In this document: piece by piece, positions 19,599 to 28,229 of the stretch
How the letters are laid out: each line of letters begins with the position of its first letter
Numbering within the stretch: the stretch's first letter is position 1
Assembly: GCF_014645815.1 (NCBI RefSeq)
Contig: NZ_BMML01000007.1
Coordinates: 372,001-436,000, forward strand
Direction of reading: 5' to 3'
DNA: 64,000 nt
From: Streptomyces fuscichromogenes
GTDB lineage: Bacteria; Actinomycetota; Actinomycetes; Streptomycetales; Streptomycetaceae
Translations under genes and position numbers: made by a program
The notes under the pieces: model-generated
What the model saw: the letters and a program-made list of their open reading frames with translations, nothing else
Database searches by the model: none
Told to the model about the DNA's origin: nothing

Positions 19599-20375
19599 AT
19601 GGATCATCAAGCGGTACTCGCTCTCTACGACCGTGACATGCGCGAGGGCGCCCGGTCCGACGGACCCGGCGCCCGGATCGAGCGCACCGGCGCGGTGGTA
19701 CGCCAGGTGGCGGACGCCGAGGGATGGAACGGCGTTCTCTGGTCGGACCTCGACGAGGCGACCGCGGACCGTGCGATCGCCGAGCAGCTCGGTTTCTTCG
19801 CGGCCCGAGGGCGGGAGTTCGAGTGGAAGCTCTACGGCCACGACCTGCCCTCGGACCTCGGTGAGCGGCTGACCGCGGCCGGGTTCCAGCCGGAGCCGGA
19901 GGAGACGCTGATGGTCGGCGAGGTCGCCCGGCTGAGCCTCGACGCCGGACTGCCGGAGGGCGTAAGGGTGCTGCCCGCCACCGACCGGGCGGGCATCGAA
20001 CTCGTGGTGGACGTGCACGAGAAGGCCTTCGGCACGGACGGTTCGCGGCTACGGCACCGGTTGCTGGCGCGACTCGCCGACCAGCCGGACAGCGTGGTCG
20101 CGATGGTCGCGCTCGCCGGGGACGAGCCGGTCAGCGCCGCCCGGGTCGAGCTGGTGCCCGGGGCGAGGTTCGCCGGACTGTGGGGTGGCGGCACGGTGGC
20201 AGGGTGGCGCGGGCGCGGTGTGTACCGTGCCCTGGTCGCCCACCGGGCCCGGGTCGCCGCCGCGCACGGCTGCCGCTACCTCCAGGTGGACGCGTCGCCG
20301 ATGAGCCGGCCGATCCTCGAACGGCTGGGCTTCCATGCCCTGAGCACGACCACGCCCTACCTCTCCCCGCTCTGA
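19599..20375 (+). CDS. GNAT-family N-acetyltransferase
   Basis: A 258-aa protein whose N-terminal 110 residues form a divergent GNAT-like half (VRQVADAEGWNGVLWSDLDEATADRAIAEQLGFF). The C-terminal half carries a classical motif A (LWGGGTVAGWRGRGVYRALVAHRARVAAAHGCRYLQVDASPMSRPILERLGF). The substrate is unknown. The start at ATG 19599 is supported by GGTGGAG ten bases upstream. The residues around GRGVYRAL predict an intact acetyl-CoA pyrophosphate loop. A very large hairpin terminates the transcript against the convergent GlsB-type gene. Confidence 0.83.
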   Translation: MDHQAVLALYDRDMREGARSDGPGARIERTGAVVRQVADAEGWNGVLWSDLDEATADRAIAEQLGFFAARGREFEWKLYGHDLPSDLGERLTAAGFQPEPEETLMVGEVARLSLDAGLPEGVRVLPATDRAGIELVVDVHEKAFGTDGSRLRHRLLARLADQPDSVVAMVALAGDEPVSAARVELVPGARFAGLWGGGTVAGWRGRGVYRALVAHRARVAAAHGCRYLQVDASPMSRPILERLGFHALSTTTPYLSPL

Positions 20376-20415
20376 ACCGGGCGACAGGGGCCCGCCGGCC
20401 GGGGCCGGGTGCGCC

Positions 20416-20458
20416 CGCGCGGCGGGACCGCACCGAAGGGGTGCGGTCCCGCCGCGCG
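20416..20458. terminator. Bidirectional terminator hairpin, 19-bp perfect stem
   Basis: CGCGCGGCGGGACCGCACC (20416-20434) pairs perfectly with 20440-20458 around GAAGG. It sits between convergent genes ending at 20375 and 20474, so it should stop transcription from both sides. Confidence 0.88.
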
Positions 20459-20473
20459 TGAGGCGTGCTCCGG

Positions 20474-20737
20474 TCAGCGGCGCGCCCTGCTGCGGTCCAG
20501 CGCCGCGATCCCCACCCCCGCCAGTGCGATCTGGATGAACCACTCGATCCAGTCGGGGCCCTTCGTGTCGGCCACGCCGAAACCGGCCGCGATCGCCGAA
20601 CCCAGCAGTGCCGCCACGATGCCGACGACGATGGTCCACAGGACTCCCACGTGCTGGCGGCCGGGGACGACCAGGCGCCCCAGCACACCGATGATGAGTC
20701 CGATGACGATGGCGCTGATGATGCCCGAGATCTCCAT
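20474..20737 (-). CDS. GlsB/YeaQ/YmgE-family small membrane protein
   Basis: An 87-aa inner-membrane protein of the transglycosylase-associated/GlsB family, linked in other bacteria to stress responses. It has three hydrophobic segments: EISGIISAIVIGLIIGVLG, VGVLWTIVVGIVAALLGSAIAAGFG and a C-terminal amphipathic WIEWFIQIALAGVGIAALD. The conserved G-R-L-V-V-P-G motif follows the first segment. Length matches the family (80-95 aa). The start is well supported by AGAGGGG. Its molecular function is not established. Confidence 0.9.
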   Translation of the reverse strand: MEISGIISAIVIGLIIGVLGRLVVPGRQHVGVLWTIVVGIVAALLGSAIAAGFGVADTKGPDWIEWFIQIALAGVGIAALDRSRARR

Positions 20738-20868
20738 GTCCGCCCCTCTTCGTCTGTACCCCGCTGCTGTCCAATCTGCCCGCTGAGTCCGAAGGCAGTC
20801 CCGTCCGGTTGTTACAGCGGATTTCTGTTCACCGACCCGACATGCCATGTACCTTTCAATGAGTTGAC

Positions 20869-20900
20869 GCGTGTAGAAATCTCAAGCACGTTCTACGCGC
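20869..20900. promoter_or_regulatory. Imperfect inverted repeat upstream of the secreted-protein gene
   Basis: GCGTGTAGAA (20869-20878) and TTCTACGCGC (20891-20900) pair at 9 of 10 positions with a 12-bp spacer. The half-sites are 22 bp centre to centre, two helical turns, as expected for a dimeric regulator. It lies 55 bp before the next start, near TTGACG at 20864. Confidence 0.5.
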
Positions 20901-20954
20901 GCAGAGTTGGCGCCCGCACCGCCTCTACCCCACCCCCTCATGGAGGTTCGCCGG

Positions 20955-22385
20955 ATGCTTGGATCCAGCAGATCCCGCCACAGACTCACCACCGCCCTGG
21001 CCGGGTTGGCACTGCTCGTCACGGGAGCCGCCCTCCAGGTCGGCACGGCGGCCGCCCCCGCTCACGCGGCCACCACCTACCGCGTCCTGTTCGACGACGG
21101 CCACGCCGAGGAGGCCGGCAACGCGGACTGGATCATCTCCACCAGCAAGCCGGACCCGCTCGCCCAGGACTCCTCCCCGTCGTCGGAGACGGACTGGACC
21201 GGCGCGCTCTCCTCGTGGGGCGTCGCGCTCCAGAAGACCGGCAGCTACAGCATGAAGACCGCGACGAGCGCGCTCACCTACGGCGGTTCGTCGACGACCG
21301 ACCTGTCGAACTTCGACGCCCTCGTCCTCCCGGAGCCCAACACGCTGTTCACGACCGCCGAGAAGACGGCGATCATGAACTTCGTGAAGGCCGGCGGCGG
21401 TCTCTTCATGATCTCCGACCACACCGGCGCCGACCGCAACAGCGACGGCTACGACGCGGTCGAGATCCTCAACGACCTGATGACCAACAACAGCGTCGAC
21501 TCGACCGACCCGTTCGGCTTCTCGATCGACTCGCTGGACATCAGCTCCGGCTACCCGGCCGCCATCAGCGACAGCAGCGACCCGGTGCTGAACGGCTCCT
21601 TCGGCACCGTCACCAAGAGCCTGATCGCCGACGGGACCACCGCCACCCTCAAGCCCTCCGACAACTCCGCCGTCAAGGGGCTGGTGTACCGCAGCGGCTA
21701 CTCGGGCAACACCGGGGCCTTCTTCGCGACCAGCACCTTCGGCAGCGGCCGGGTCGCCTTCTGGGGCGACAGCTCCCCCATCGACGACGGCACCGGCCAG
21801 TCCGGCAACACGCTGTACGACGGCTGGAACGACACCGGCGCCACCAACGCCGCCCTCGCCCTGAACGCCACCGCCTGGCTCACCGGCGCGAGCAGCGGCA
21901 GCAGCGGAGGCGGCGGGGGCGGCAGCGGCACCTGCACCTCCGCGCAGCTCCTCGGCAACCCCGGCTTCGAGTCCGGCAACACCACCTGGACCGCCAGCAG
22001 CGGGGTCATCACCAGCTCCAGCAGCGAGGCGGCCCGCACCGGCTCCTACAAGGCCTGGCTCGACGGCTACGGGTCCGCGCACACCGACACGCTCTCCCAG
22101 TCGGTGACCATTCCGTCCGGCTGCTCCGCGACGCTCAGCTTCTATCTGCACGTGGACACCGCGGAGACCACCACCAGCACCGCCTACGACAAGCTGACGG
22201 TCACCGCCGGATCCACCACCCTGGCCACGTACTCCAACCTCAACGCGGCCTCCGGATACGTCCTCAAGAGCTTCGACGTCTCCTCCCTGGCCGGCACCAC
22301 GGCCACCATCAAGTTCACCGGTGTCGAGGGTTCGACCCTCCAGACGTCCTTCGTCATCGACGACACCGCGCTCAACGTGAGCTGA
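20955..22385 (+). CDS. Secreted protein with GATase-like domain and C-terminal carbohydrate-binding-like module
   Basis: A 476-aa exported protein. A signal peptide of about 40 residues ends AHA-AT. The first domain (about 45-310) alternates strands and helices: TTYRVLFDDGHAEEAGNADWIISTS, NFDALVLPEPNTLFTTAEKTAIMNFVKAGGGLFMISDHTG and GSGRVAFWGDSSPIDD, which recalls the DUF4350/GldG-like glutamine-amidotransferase fold without an obvious catalytic Cys. After a Ser/Gly linker (SSGSSGGGGGGSG), a jelly-roll module (LGNPGFESGNTTWTASSGV ... FVIDDTALNVS) resembles CBM-like domains of actinobacterial hydrolases. Substrate and activity are unknown. The ATG at 20955 follows GGAGG. The stop overlaps the convergent glycosidase gene by 14 bp. 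Confidence 0.8.
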   Translation: MLGSSRSRHRLTTALAGLALLVTGAALQVGTAAAPAHAATTYRVLFDDGHAEEAGNADWIISTSKPDPLAQDSSPSSETDWTGALSSWGVALQKTGSYSMKTATSALTYGGSSTTDLSNFDALVLPEPNTLFTTAEKTAIMNFVKAGGGLFMISDHTGADRNSDGYDAVEILNDLMTNNSVDSTDPFGFSIDSLDISSGYPAAISDSSDPVLNGSFGTVTKSLIADGTTATLKPSDNSAVKGLVYRSGYSGNTGAFFATSTFGSGRVAFWGDSSPIDDGTGQSGNTLYDGWNDTGATNAALALNATAWLTGASSGSSGGGGGGSGTCTSAQLLGNPGFESGNTTWTASSGVITSSSSEAARTGSYKAWLDGYGSAHTDTLSQSVTIPSGCSATLSFYLHVDTAETTTSTAYDKLTVTAGSTTLATYSNLNAASGYVLKSFDVSSLAGTTATIKFTGVEGSTLQTSFVIDDTALNVS

Positions 22386-25119
22386 GCGGGACGGACGGTT
22401 CCGGCAGGCCTGCCGGAACCGTCCGCTCCAGCGCGTTCCAGCCGGAGACCCGCACCTGGGGCGTGGCGCCGTGCAGGTCTGCGGTCCGGTAGGCGGCCGT
22501 CAGGGTCACGGACTCGCCCGGCCACAGGCTGACCTCGTTGTCCGACCACTGGACCGGCAGCACGGGCTTTCCGCTCGTGTCGACCAGATGGACGTCCGTC
22601 AGCAGGGCCGGTGTCTTCCCGGTGCCCGTGTTGCGGAGGGTGACCGTGGTCGTGGACCTGCCGTCCGCCCCGGTCGTCGACGCCGTCGCCGTGACCGGTA
22701 CCTGGGCCATCGAGGACAGCCCCGTCAGGTCGGCGTAGCTCGTCGTCGGCGTGTGCCACCAGTCGGTCTTCGCCCAGTCGAGGGTGTCGGCCCTGGTGGA
22801 GAGCCAGTAGACGTTGCGGCTCACCTCCCTGCCGTCGGCGTCGGTGAGGACCAGCCGCGCCAGGTAGGTGGACGACAGCCCGGTCACCGACGCCGGCAGG
22901 GTGAGCGCGGTGCTGTGCGCGCCGTCGCCCTGGACCGAGACACCGGTGACGGTCCTGTCGTACTTCTCGGTACCGTCGGGGTTGTACAGAGTTGCCCGCG
23001 CGGTGAGTCCCGTCGCCGGAGTGTGCCGGTTGTTCACCACGGCCACCGAGCGGTCGTCGTAGGAGTACTGCACGTGCAGCGGCTCGTTGGCCTTCTTCGC
23101 GCCGAAGTAGGCGCCGCCCTGGTCGAGATAACGGTCCATCAGCTGCCAGTGCAGGGACGTCCAGCCGCTGTTGAACATCCAGTAGACGACGCCGGTCGAG
23201 GGCTTCGAGGCGTCGGTCTGGTTGCGCTCGTACGCCTCGTACTGGGCACGGACGTTCTCGTACTGGGCGAGCTGGGCCTTGCGCACGTAGTCGGCGAGGC
23301 TCTTCGGGGCGCCGTAGCGGCCGGTGAGCGCGGCGTCGTAGACCTTCAGGGTGCCGAAGGTCGCGGACGGTGAGCGGTGGTACTGCTTGGCGTCCGGGTT
23401 CTTCCAGAGGGTGTCGAGTTCGGCCGGGGTCATCATCCGGCGCAGCGTGTCCAGGGTGGGGATGTCCGGGCCCGCGCTGGTCTCGGAGTTGAAGCCGGTG
23501 GCGCCGCCCTCACGCTTGGCGTACCAGTAGCCCGGCGGGACCCAGTCGTAGGGGCCGGTCATCTTCATGCCCGAACTGCCCAGCTGGGGAGCCGATTTGT
23601 CGGAGGCGGCCGGAACCACCGGGACGGGCCAGTCGGCGGCGGTCAGGGCGTCCAGATAGTTCTTCTCGATCGTCGCGTCGGGCGCGGCGTCGCTGCCGAT
23701 CAGGAAGGAGACCACGCTCGGGTGGTCACGCAGCCGGGCGGCCTCGGCGGCCATCGAGGCCTGGGCGACCTGGTAGTCGGCGGCCGTCCACTTCTCGCCG
23801 CTCTCGCCGGGGTTGGTCTGTCCCTCCCACTTGTCGCAGCACTCCCAGCCGGGCAGGGTGAGGACGCCTAGGCGGTCGGCGAGGGCGAAGAACTCGTCGG
23901 GCTCGATGTGGCCTTCCAGCCGGATGGCGTTCAGGCCCAGGTCGAGGGCGTACTTGAGGCGGTCCTCGACATAGGTGCGGTCCCAGCGCAGGAACTCGTC
24001 CGGTGACCAGCCGCCGCCCTTGATCAGCAGCCGGCGGCCGTTGACCGAGTACTGGCGGGCGCCGTCGGCGTTCAAGGGGGCCCGCACGTCCCGGATCCCG
24101 AAGTCCTCGTGGGCGGTGTCCGAGGCCGTGCCGGCGACGGAGGCGGTGAGGTCGAGGCCGTAGAGCGGCTGGCCGCCCATGCCCGCGGGCCACCAGACCT
24201 TGGGGGAGGTCAGGTGCAGCCCCGGGGTGTCGGCGGGGGCGAAGGTGACGGTCCTGCTCTGGTGGGCCGCGAGCTCCACCGACCGGGTGAGGGTCACCCC
24301 GGCGACGGTGCCGGAGACCTCGGCGGTGACCGGCGCCTCCGAGTCGTTGCGGGCCTGTGCCTTCACCGTCAGGTCGGCCGTCGCGAGGGAGGGCACCGCG
24401 AGCTTCGTCACCACGTGCGCGTCGCGCAGCGCCACCGGGCCGCCGCGCCGGACCAGGACGTCCCGGACGATGCCCATGTTCTGGTCGGGCGGCGGCTGGA
24501 GCCAGTCGAGCCAGCCCATGGTGAGGTTCTTGTTCGGGTTGTTGGGCTGGATGCGGAAGGCGACCGTGTTCGTGCCGGCCGTCACCAGCGAGGTGACGTC
24601 CAGTTCATGGTGGGTGTAGGCGCCGGTGACGTCGGCGGTGGTGGCGACCTGACGGCCGTTCACATACACGTCGGCCGCCGAGATCACCCCGCTGAAGTCC
24701 AGATAGGTGCGCTGCGCGGGGTCGGCCACCGCGAAGTCGCTGCGGTACCACCACGGCACCTGGAAGGGTGCCTTCGGGATCTTCTGGAGGTTGGTGGAGA
24801 CGAACGGGTCGTCGTAGCCGCCGTCGGCGAGGAGCGCGGCCAGGACCGTGGAGCGGGGTCCCGCCGGATACCACCCCTGCGTCGGGTAGCCGGGGGAGGA
24901 GACCGCCGCCGCGGAGTCGCCCACCTCGGCCGTCGACCGGATCGCGTAACCCGACAGCGGGGTCTCGGACCCGGCGGCGGACGGCACCCGGGTGATCCGG
25001 GCGGGCCCGTGGGCCGGGTCGCGGGCCCCGGCCCAGGCGCTGGTGTTCAGTGAGCAGAGCAGTCCCAGGGCCATGGCGGCCGTGGCGAGACGGTGTCCGG
25101 GGGCACGGCGAGGGAACAC
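22372..25119 (-). CDS. csxA: Exo-beta-D-glucosaminidase (GH2, CsxA type)
   Basis: A 915-aa secreted enzyme predicted to release glucosamine from the non-reducing end of chitosan oligomers. Signal peptide: residues 1-31 (ATAAMALGLLCSLNTSAWA). GH2 sugar-binding, immunoglobulin-like and TIM-barrel domains follow, then two C-terminal beta domains. Ser476-Asp477 (SFLIGSDAAPD) replaces the Asn-Glu acid/base pair of beta-galactosidases. As I recall, this distinguishes the exo-glucosaminidase subfamily defined by Amycolatopsis CsxA (Asp469, Glu541). The nucleophile candidate is Glu546 (GFNSETSAG). The start is GTG behind GGAGA. A ROK-type operator lies 17-40 bp upstream, and a ROK regulator gene lies just beyond in the same direction. 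Confidence 0.9.
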   Translation of the reverse strand: MFPRRAPGHRLATAAMALGLLCSLNTSAWAGARDPAHGPARITRVPSAAGSETPLSGYAIRSTAEVGDSAAAVSSPGYPTQGWYPAGPRSTVLAALLADGGYDDPFVSTNLQKIPKAPFQVPWWYRSDFAVADPAQRTYLDFSGVISAADVYVNGRQVATTADVTGAYTHHELDVTSLVTAGTNTVAFRIQPNNPNKNLTMGWLDWLQPPPDQNMGIVRDVLVRRGGPVALRDAHVVTKLAVPSLATADLTVKAQARNDSEAPVTAEVSGTVAGVTLTRSVELAAHQSRTVTFAPADTPGLHLTSPKVWWPAGMGGQPLYGLDLTASVAGTASDTAHEDFGIRDVRAPLNADGARQYSVNGRRLLIKGGGWSPDEFLRWDRTYVEDRLKYALDLGLNAIRLEGHIEPDEFFALADRLGVLTLPGWECCDKWEGQTNPGESGEKWTAADYQVAQASMAAEAARLRDHPSVVSFLIGSDAAPDATIEKNYLDALTAADWPVPVVPAASDKSAPQLGSSGMKMTGPYDWVPPGYWYAKREGGATGFNSETSAGPDIPTLDTLRRMMTPAELDTLWKNPDAKQYHRSPSATFGTLKVYDAALTGRYGAPKSLADYVRKAQLAQYENVRAQYEAYERNQTDASKPSTGVVYWMFNSGWTSLHWQLMDRYLDQGGAYFGAKKANEPLHVQYSYDDRSVAVVNNRHTPATGLTARATLYNPDGTEKYDRTVTGVSVQGDGAHSTALTLPASVTGLSSTYLARLVLTDADGREVSRNVYWLSTRADTLDWAKTDWWHTPTTSYADLTGLSSMAQVPVTATASTTGADGRSTTTVTLRNTGTGKTPALLTDVHLVDTSGKPVLPVQWSDNEVSLWPGESVTLTAAYRTADLHGATPQVRVSGWNALERTVPAGLPEPSVPLSSR
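22389..22420. terminator. 32-bp perfect palindrome, terminator inside coding sequence
   Basis: Bases 22389-22420 are fully self-complementary with centre GGCC. It begins 4 bp after the stop of the secreted-protein gene and lies inside the last codons of the glycosidase gene. It is well placed to terminate the plus-strand transcript; on the minus strand it encodes part of the glycosidase C-terminus. Confidence 0.8.
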
Positions 25120-25135
25120 GGTGGTCTCCAGGCTC

Positions 25136-25159
25136 GTAAAGTTAGGAAACTTTACTAAC
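25136..25159. promoter_or_regulatory. ROK-type operator before the exo-glucosaminidase gene
   Basis: Two overlapping inverted repeats occur here: GTAAAGTT-AGGA-AACTTTAC (25136-25155, perfect) and GTTAG-N9-CTAAC (25141-25159, perfect). The site is 17 bp before the start codon. It resembles operators reported for Streptomyces ROK repressors such as CsnR (from memory), and the site at 56170-56197 in this window. Chitosan-derived induction is inferred. Confidence 0.75.
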
Positions 25160-25231
25160 TCGGCTCAAGCTAGGGTGCCATGAAGGCCGTGTCAATCACC
25201 GTGGCGCCCGCGTGAGTTGGTGCCGCCGTGC

Positions 25232-26419
25232 TCAGGCCGCGCCCGACCTGCGCTCGAACACCAGGTCACGGGCGGTGCCCAGGGCCGTGGCCACCGCGCC
25301 GAGCAGCACCGCGTCCTCGCCGAGCCGGCTGGGCGCCAGCTTCGGGCGCAGCGGGGTCAGGGTGCGCAGATGCTCCCGTACGGGGCGCAGCAACAGGTCG
25401 ACGCTGTGGCCGACACCCCCGCCGAGCACCACCAGGTCGGGGTCGAGCACGGCCGCGGCCGCCGCCACGGTGTGCGCGATCCGCTCGCCCTCCAGGCGTA
25501 CCGCCTCGACCGCGGCCGGGTCGCCCTGGCGGGCCGCGTCGAACACGGACTTCGCGGTGAGCTGCCCGGTCATCCCCAGCCGCCGTGCCGTCTCGGCCAC
25601 GGCCACCCCCGACACCGCGTCCTCCAGCCGCTCGGGCCCCCGCTGCCGGCCCGGCCAGGGCAGGAAGCCGATCTCCCCGGCCAGCCCGTGGGCCCCGGTG
25701 AACAGCCGCCCCTCGCTGACCACGCCCATTCCGAGACCGGTGCCGATCATGATGTACGCGAACAGCCGGCTGCCCGCCCCGACGCCGTACGTGTACTCGC
25801 CGAGGGCCGCGAGGTTGGCGTCGTTGTGCACCTCCAGCGGGATGCCCAGTTCCTCGCGCATCCGGTCGAAGAGGCCCGCGCGGCCCCAGCCGGGCAGATG
25901 CATCGCGTACCGCACCCGGCGCTGCCGCTCGTCGTACACGCCCGGGGTGCCCACCACCCCGTGCACCACCTCGGCCGGGTCCACCCCCGAGTTGGCGACG
26001 ACCTGCCGGGCGGTCGTGACCAGCAGGTCGGCCATCGCGCCCGAACCCCGGGCCCGGTTGCGCACGTCGGAGCGGGCGACCAGGGTGCCGTCGAGATCGG
26101 CGACCGCCACCCGCAGCCAGCTCCGGCCGACGTCGACCCCGAGCGCGTACCCGGCCGCCGGATCGGGGGCGTACAGCACGGCCGTGCGACCGCGCTCCGG
26201 AGCCTGGGTGCCCACCTCGTGGACCAGCCGCGCGGATTCCAGCGCGGCCAGCGCGCTGGACACGGTCGGCTTCGACAGCCCTGTCTCGCGGGCGAGTTGG
26301 GCGCGCGAGGCGGAGCCGAGCAGGCGCAGCCGGTCCAGCAGCAGCCGCTCGTTGGTGCTGCGCAGGCGCTGCCGGCTCCAGGGCTGGTCCTGCTGCTCTT
26401 CGACGTCGCTGGCGGCCAT
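25232..26419 (-). CDS. ROK-family transcriptional regulator next to the exo-glucosaminidase
   Basis: A 395-aa repressor with an N-terminal winged helix at about 20-75 (RSTNERLLLDRLRLLGSASRAQLARETGLSKPTVSSALAALE) fused to a ROK sugar-kinase-like domain with GVDVGRSWLRVAVADLDG, VGTPGVYD, VHNDANLAALGEY, IMIGTGLGMGVV and DPDLVVLGGGVG. The zinc-binding CxCGxxGCxE signature of active ROK kinases is absent (the place reads EIGFLPWPGRQRGPERLED), so it is a regulator rather than a kinase. It precedes the exo-glucosaminidase gene by 112 bp and is divergent from an APC permease, with candidate operators on both sides. It may be functionally equivalent to CsnR, but identity is unproven. Confidence 0.88.
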   Translation of the reverse strand: MAASDVEEQQDQPWSRQRLRSTNERLLLDRLRLLGSASRAQLARETGLSKPTVSSALAALESARLVHEVGTQAPERGRTAVLYAPDPAAGYALGVDVGRSWLRVAVADLDGTLVARSDVRNRARGSGAMADLLVTTARQVVANSGVDPAEVVHGVVGTPGVYDERQRRVRYAMHLPGWGRAGLFDRMREELGIPLEVHNDANLAALGEYTYGVGAGSRLFAYIMIGTGLGMGVVSEGRLFTGAHGLAGEIGFLPWPGRQRGPERLEDAVSGVAVAETARRLGMTGQLTAKSVFDAARQGDPAAVEAVRLEGERIAHTVAAAAAVLDPDLVVLGGGVGHSVDLLLRPVREHLRTLTPLRPKLAPSRLGEDAVLLGAVATALGTARDLVFERRSGAA

Positions 26420-26461
26420 CAGACCATTCTCACCGATTCCCGACGCATACTTGACGCATCT

Positions 26462-26479
26462 AGTAAGGCTCCTTAACTT
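26462..26479. promoter_or_regulatory. Possible second ROK-type operator in the regulator/permease gap
   Basis: TAAGG-CT-CCTTA at 26464-26475 is a perfect inverted repeat. Read on the minus strand, the flanks give AGTTAAGGAGCCTTACTAG, similar to the GTTAGGAAACTTTACTAAC site 1.3 kb away. It lies 45 bp before the ROK gene start and 84 bp before the permease start, which fits autoregulation and control of the permease. Confidence 0.5.
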
Positions 26480-26558
26480 TATCGGCCATCCCGCCGAGTC
26501 GGCCACCGCCTGTCGTACGTGCCTCGCCCACATCCCCGTGTCCCGCCCAGGAGCCTCC

Positions 26559-28028
26559 ATGTCCGCTGGTCCCGGTAGTCCCGTCGTCTCGGGCAGTGCC
26601 CCGCCGAGCGGCGGTTTCGTCCGCCGCGTGGGTCTGTTCCAGGCCACCGCCATCAACATGAGCCAGATGTGCGGTATCGGTCCGTTCGTCACCATTCCGC
26701 TGATGGTCGCCGCGTTCGGCGGTCCGCAGGCCGTCATCGGCTTCGTCGCGGGCGCCGTGCTCGCGCTCTGCGACGGCCTCGTCTGGGCCGAACTCGGTGC
26801 CGCCATGCCCGGCTCCGGCGGCAGCTACGTCTATCTGCGCCAGGCCTTCCAGTACCGCACCGGGCGCCTCATGCCGTTCCTGTTCGTGTGGACGGCGATG
26901 CTCTTCATCCCGCTGATCATGTCCACGGGCGTGGTCGGCTTCGTCCAGTACCTGGGCTACCTCGCCCCCGGCCTCGGCCAGACCTCCGGCGACCTGATCG
27001 GGCTCGGCGTCATCGCCCTGGTGGTGCTCCTGCTCTGGCGCGGCATCGAGCACATCGCCAGGATCACCGCCGTGATGTGGACCGTGATGATCGCCTCGGT
27101 GCTGCTGGTGATCGTCGCCGCGGCGAGCGACTTCAGCCCGCACCTGGCCTTCACCTACCCCGCCCACGCCTTCGACCTGACCAGTGACCACTTCTGGCTC
27201 GGCTTCGCCGCGGGCCTGACCATCGGCATCTACGACTACCTGGGCTACAACACGACCGCCTACATGGGCGCCGAGATCAAGGACCCCGGCCGCGTCCTGC
27301 CGCGCTCCATCCTCTTCTCGATCCTCGGCATCATGGCGATCTACCTGCTGCTCCAGATCGGCACGCTCGGCGTCATCGACTGGCACCGCATGACGAACCC
27401 GGACGACATCGCCTCGACCTCGGTCGCCTCGGCGGTCCTGGAGAAGACCTGGGGCAAGGGCGCCGCCGACACGGTGACCGTGCTGATCCTGATCACGGCC
27501 TTCGCCTCGGTCTTCACCGGCCTGCTCGGCGGCTCCCGGGTGCCCTACGACGCCGCCCGCGACCGGGTCTTCTTCCGCCCCTACGGGAAGCTGCACCCGA
27601 AGCACCGCTTCCCGATGCTGGGGCTCGCGACCATGGGCGTGATCACCGCGATCGGCTTCCTGATCGGCCGCCACACGGACCTCGCGACCCTGATCCAGCT
27701 GCTCACCACCGTGATGGTGATCGTCCAGGCGCTGGCCCAGATCGTGGCGCTCACGGTGCTGCGGCGCCGGCAGCCGGCCCTGAAGCGGCCGTACCGCATG
27801 TGGCTCTACCCGCTGCCGAGCATCGTCGCCTTCGCCGGCTGGTGCGTGATCTACGGCTACGCCGACCGGAACTCGCCGGGTCGTCACCCCATCGAGTGGT
27901 CCCTGGCCTGGCTCGCCCTCGGCTGCGTGGCGTTCCTGGTCTGGGCCCGGCTGGAGAAGGTGTGGCCGTTCGGGGCGAAGGAGGTCAGCGAGGAGTATCA
28001 GACCCCCGACGAAACGGTCGTGGTATAG
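26559..28028 (+). CDS. APC-superfamily amino-acid/polyamine-type permease
   Basis: A 489-aa integral membrane protein with about 12 hydrophobic segments, starting after a short cytoplasmic tail (GGFVRRVGLFQATAINMSQMCGIGPFVTIPLMVAAFGG). The family hallmark in TM1 (a broken helix with G-x-G) and the loop ELGAAMPGSGGSYVYLRQAF identify the amino acid-polyamine-organocation superfamily. YDYLGYNTTAYMGAEIKDPGRVLPRSI matches the conserved loop before TM7. The substrate is uncertain: the position next to an amino-sugar regulator suggests a link to glucosamine-derived nitrogen metabolism, but APC carriers usually move amino acids. Start ATG 26559 follows CAGGAG. It ends in a classic terminator. Confidence 0.87.
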   Translation: MSAGPGSPVVSGSAPPSGGFVRRVGLFQATAINMSQMCGIGPFVTIPLMVAAFGGPQAVIGFVAGAVLALCDGLVWAELGAAMPGSGGSYVYLRQAFQYRTGRLMPFLFVWTAMLFIPLIMSTGVVGFVQYLGYLAPGLGQTSGDLIGLGVIALVVLLLWRGIEHIARITAVMWTVMIASVLLVIVAAASDFSPHLAFTYPAHAFDLTSDHFWLGFAAGLTIGIYDYLGYNTTAYMGAEIKDPGRVLPRSILFSILGIMAIYLLLQIGTLGVIDWHRMTNPDDIASTSVASAVLEKTWGKGAADTVTVLILITAFASVFTGLLGGSRVPYDAARDRVFFRPYGKLHPKHRFPMLGLATMGVITAIGFLIGRHTDLATLIQLLTTVMVIVQALAQIVALTVLRRRQPALKRPYRMWLYPLPSIVAFAGWCVIYGYADRNSPGRHPIEWSLAWLALGCVAFLVWARLEKVWPFGAKEVSEEYQTPDETVVV

Positions 28029-28046
28029 CTTCGCGAGCACGCGTCA

Positions 28047-28087
28047 GCCTCGCCCGGCGGTCGACTCCCGCCGGGCGAGGCTTTTTT
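28047..28087 (+). terminator. Rho-independent terminator of the permease gene
   Basis: GCCTCGCCCGGCGG (28047-28060) pairs perfectly with 28068-28081 around TCGACTC, followed by six T residues. This is the most canonical intrinsic terminator in the window. Confidence 0.95.
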
Positions 28088-28166
28088 CATGGCCGATCCC
28101 AGGGGGATGCCTGCACGACGTCGAGGGCGCGACCCGCGGGCGGCCGGTCCGCCGGGCGGGCGCGCG

Positions 28167-28201
28167 GCGGGGCCGGTCCGCCGTCATCGGACCGGCCCCG
28201 C
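28167..28201. terminator. Hairpin between convergent permease and SPW genes
   Basis: GCGGGGCCGGTCCG (28167-28180) pairs perfectly with 28188-28201 around CCGTCAT. It lies 29 bp after the stop of the minus-strand SPW gene and probably terminates that transcript. There is no T-tract. Confidence 0.75.
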
Positions 28202-28229
28202 TCCTCCCTTCCAGAGGATGCCGCTGTGC

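Noticed and set aside
20827..20833. Single GTTCACC upstream of the secreted-protein gene as a PHO box
   Set aside because: No second 11-bp unit follows in register, and a single heptamer is not evidence of PhoP control.
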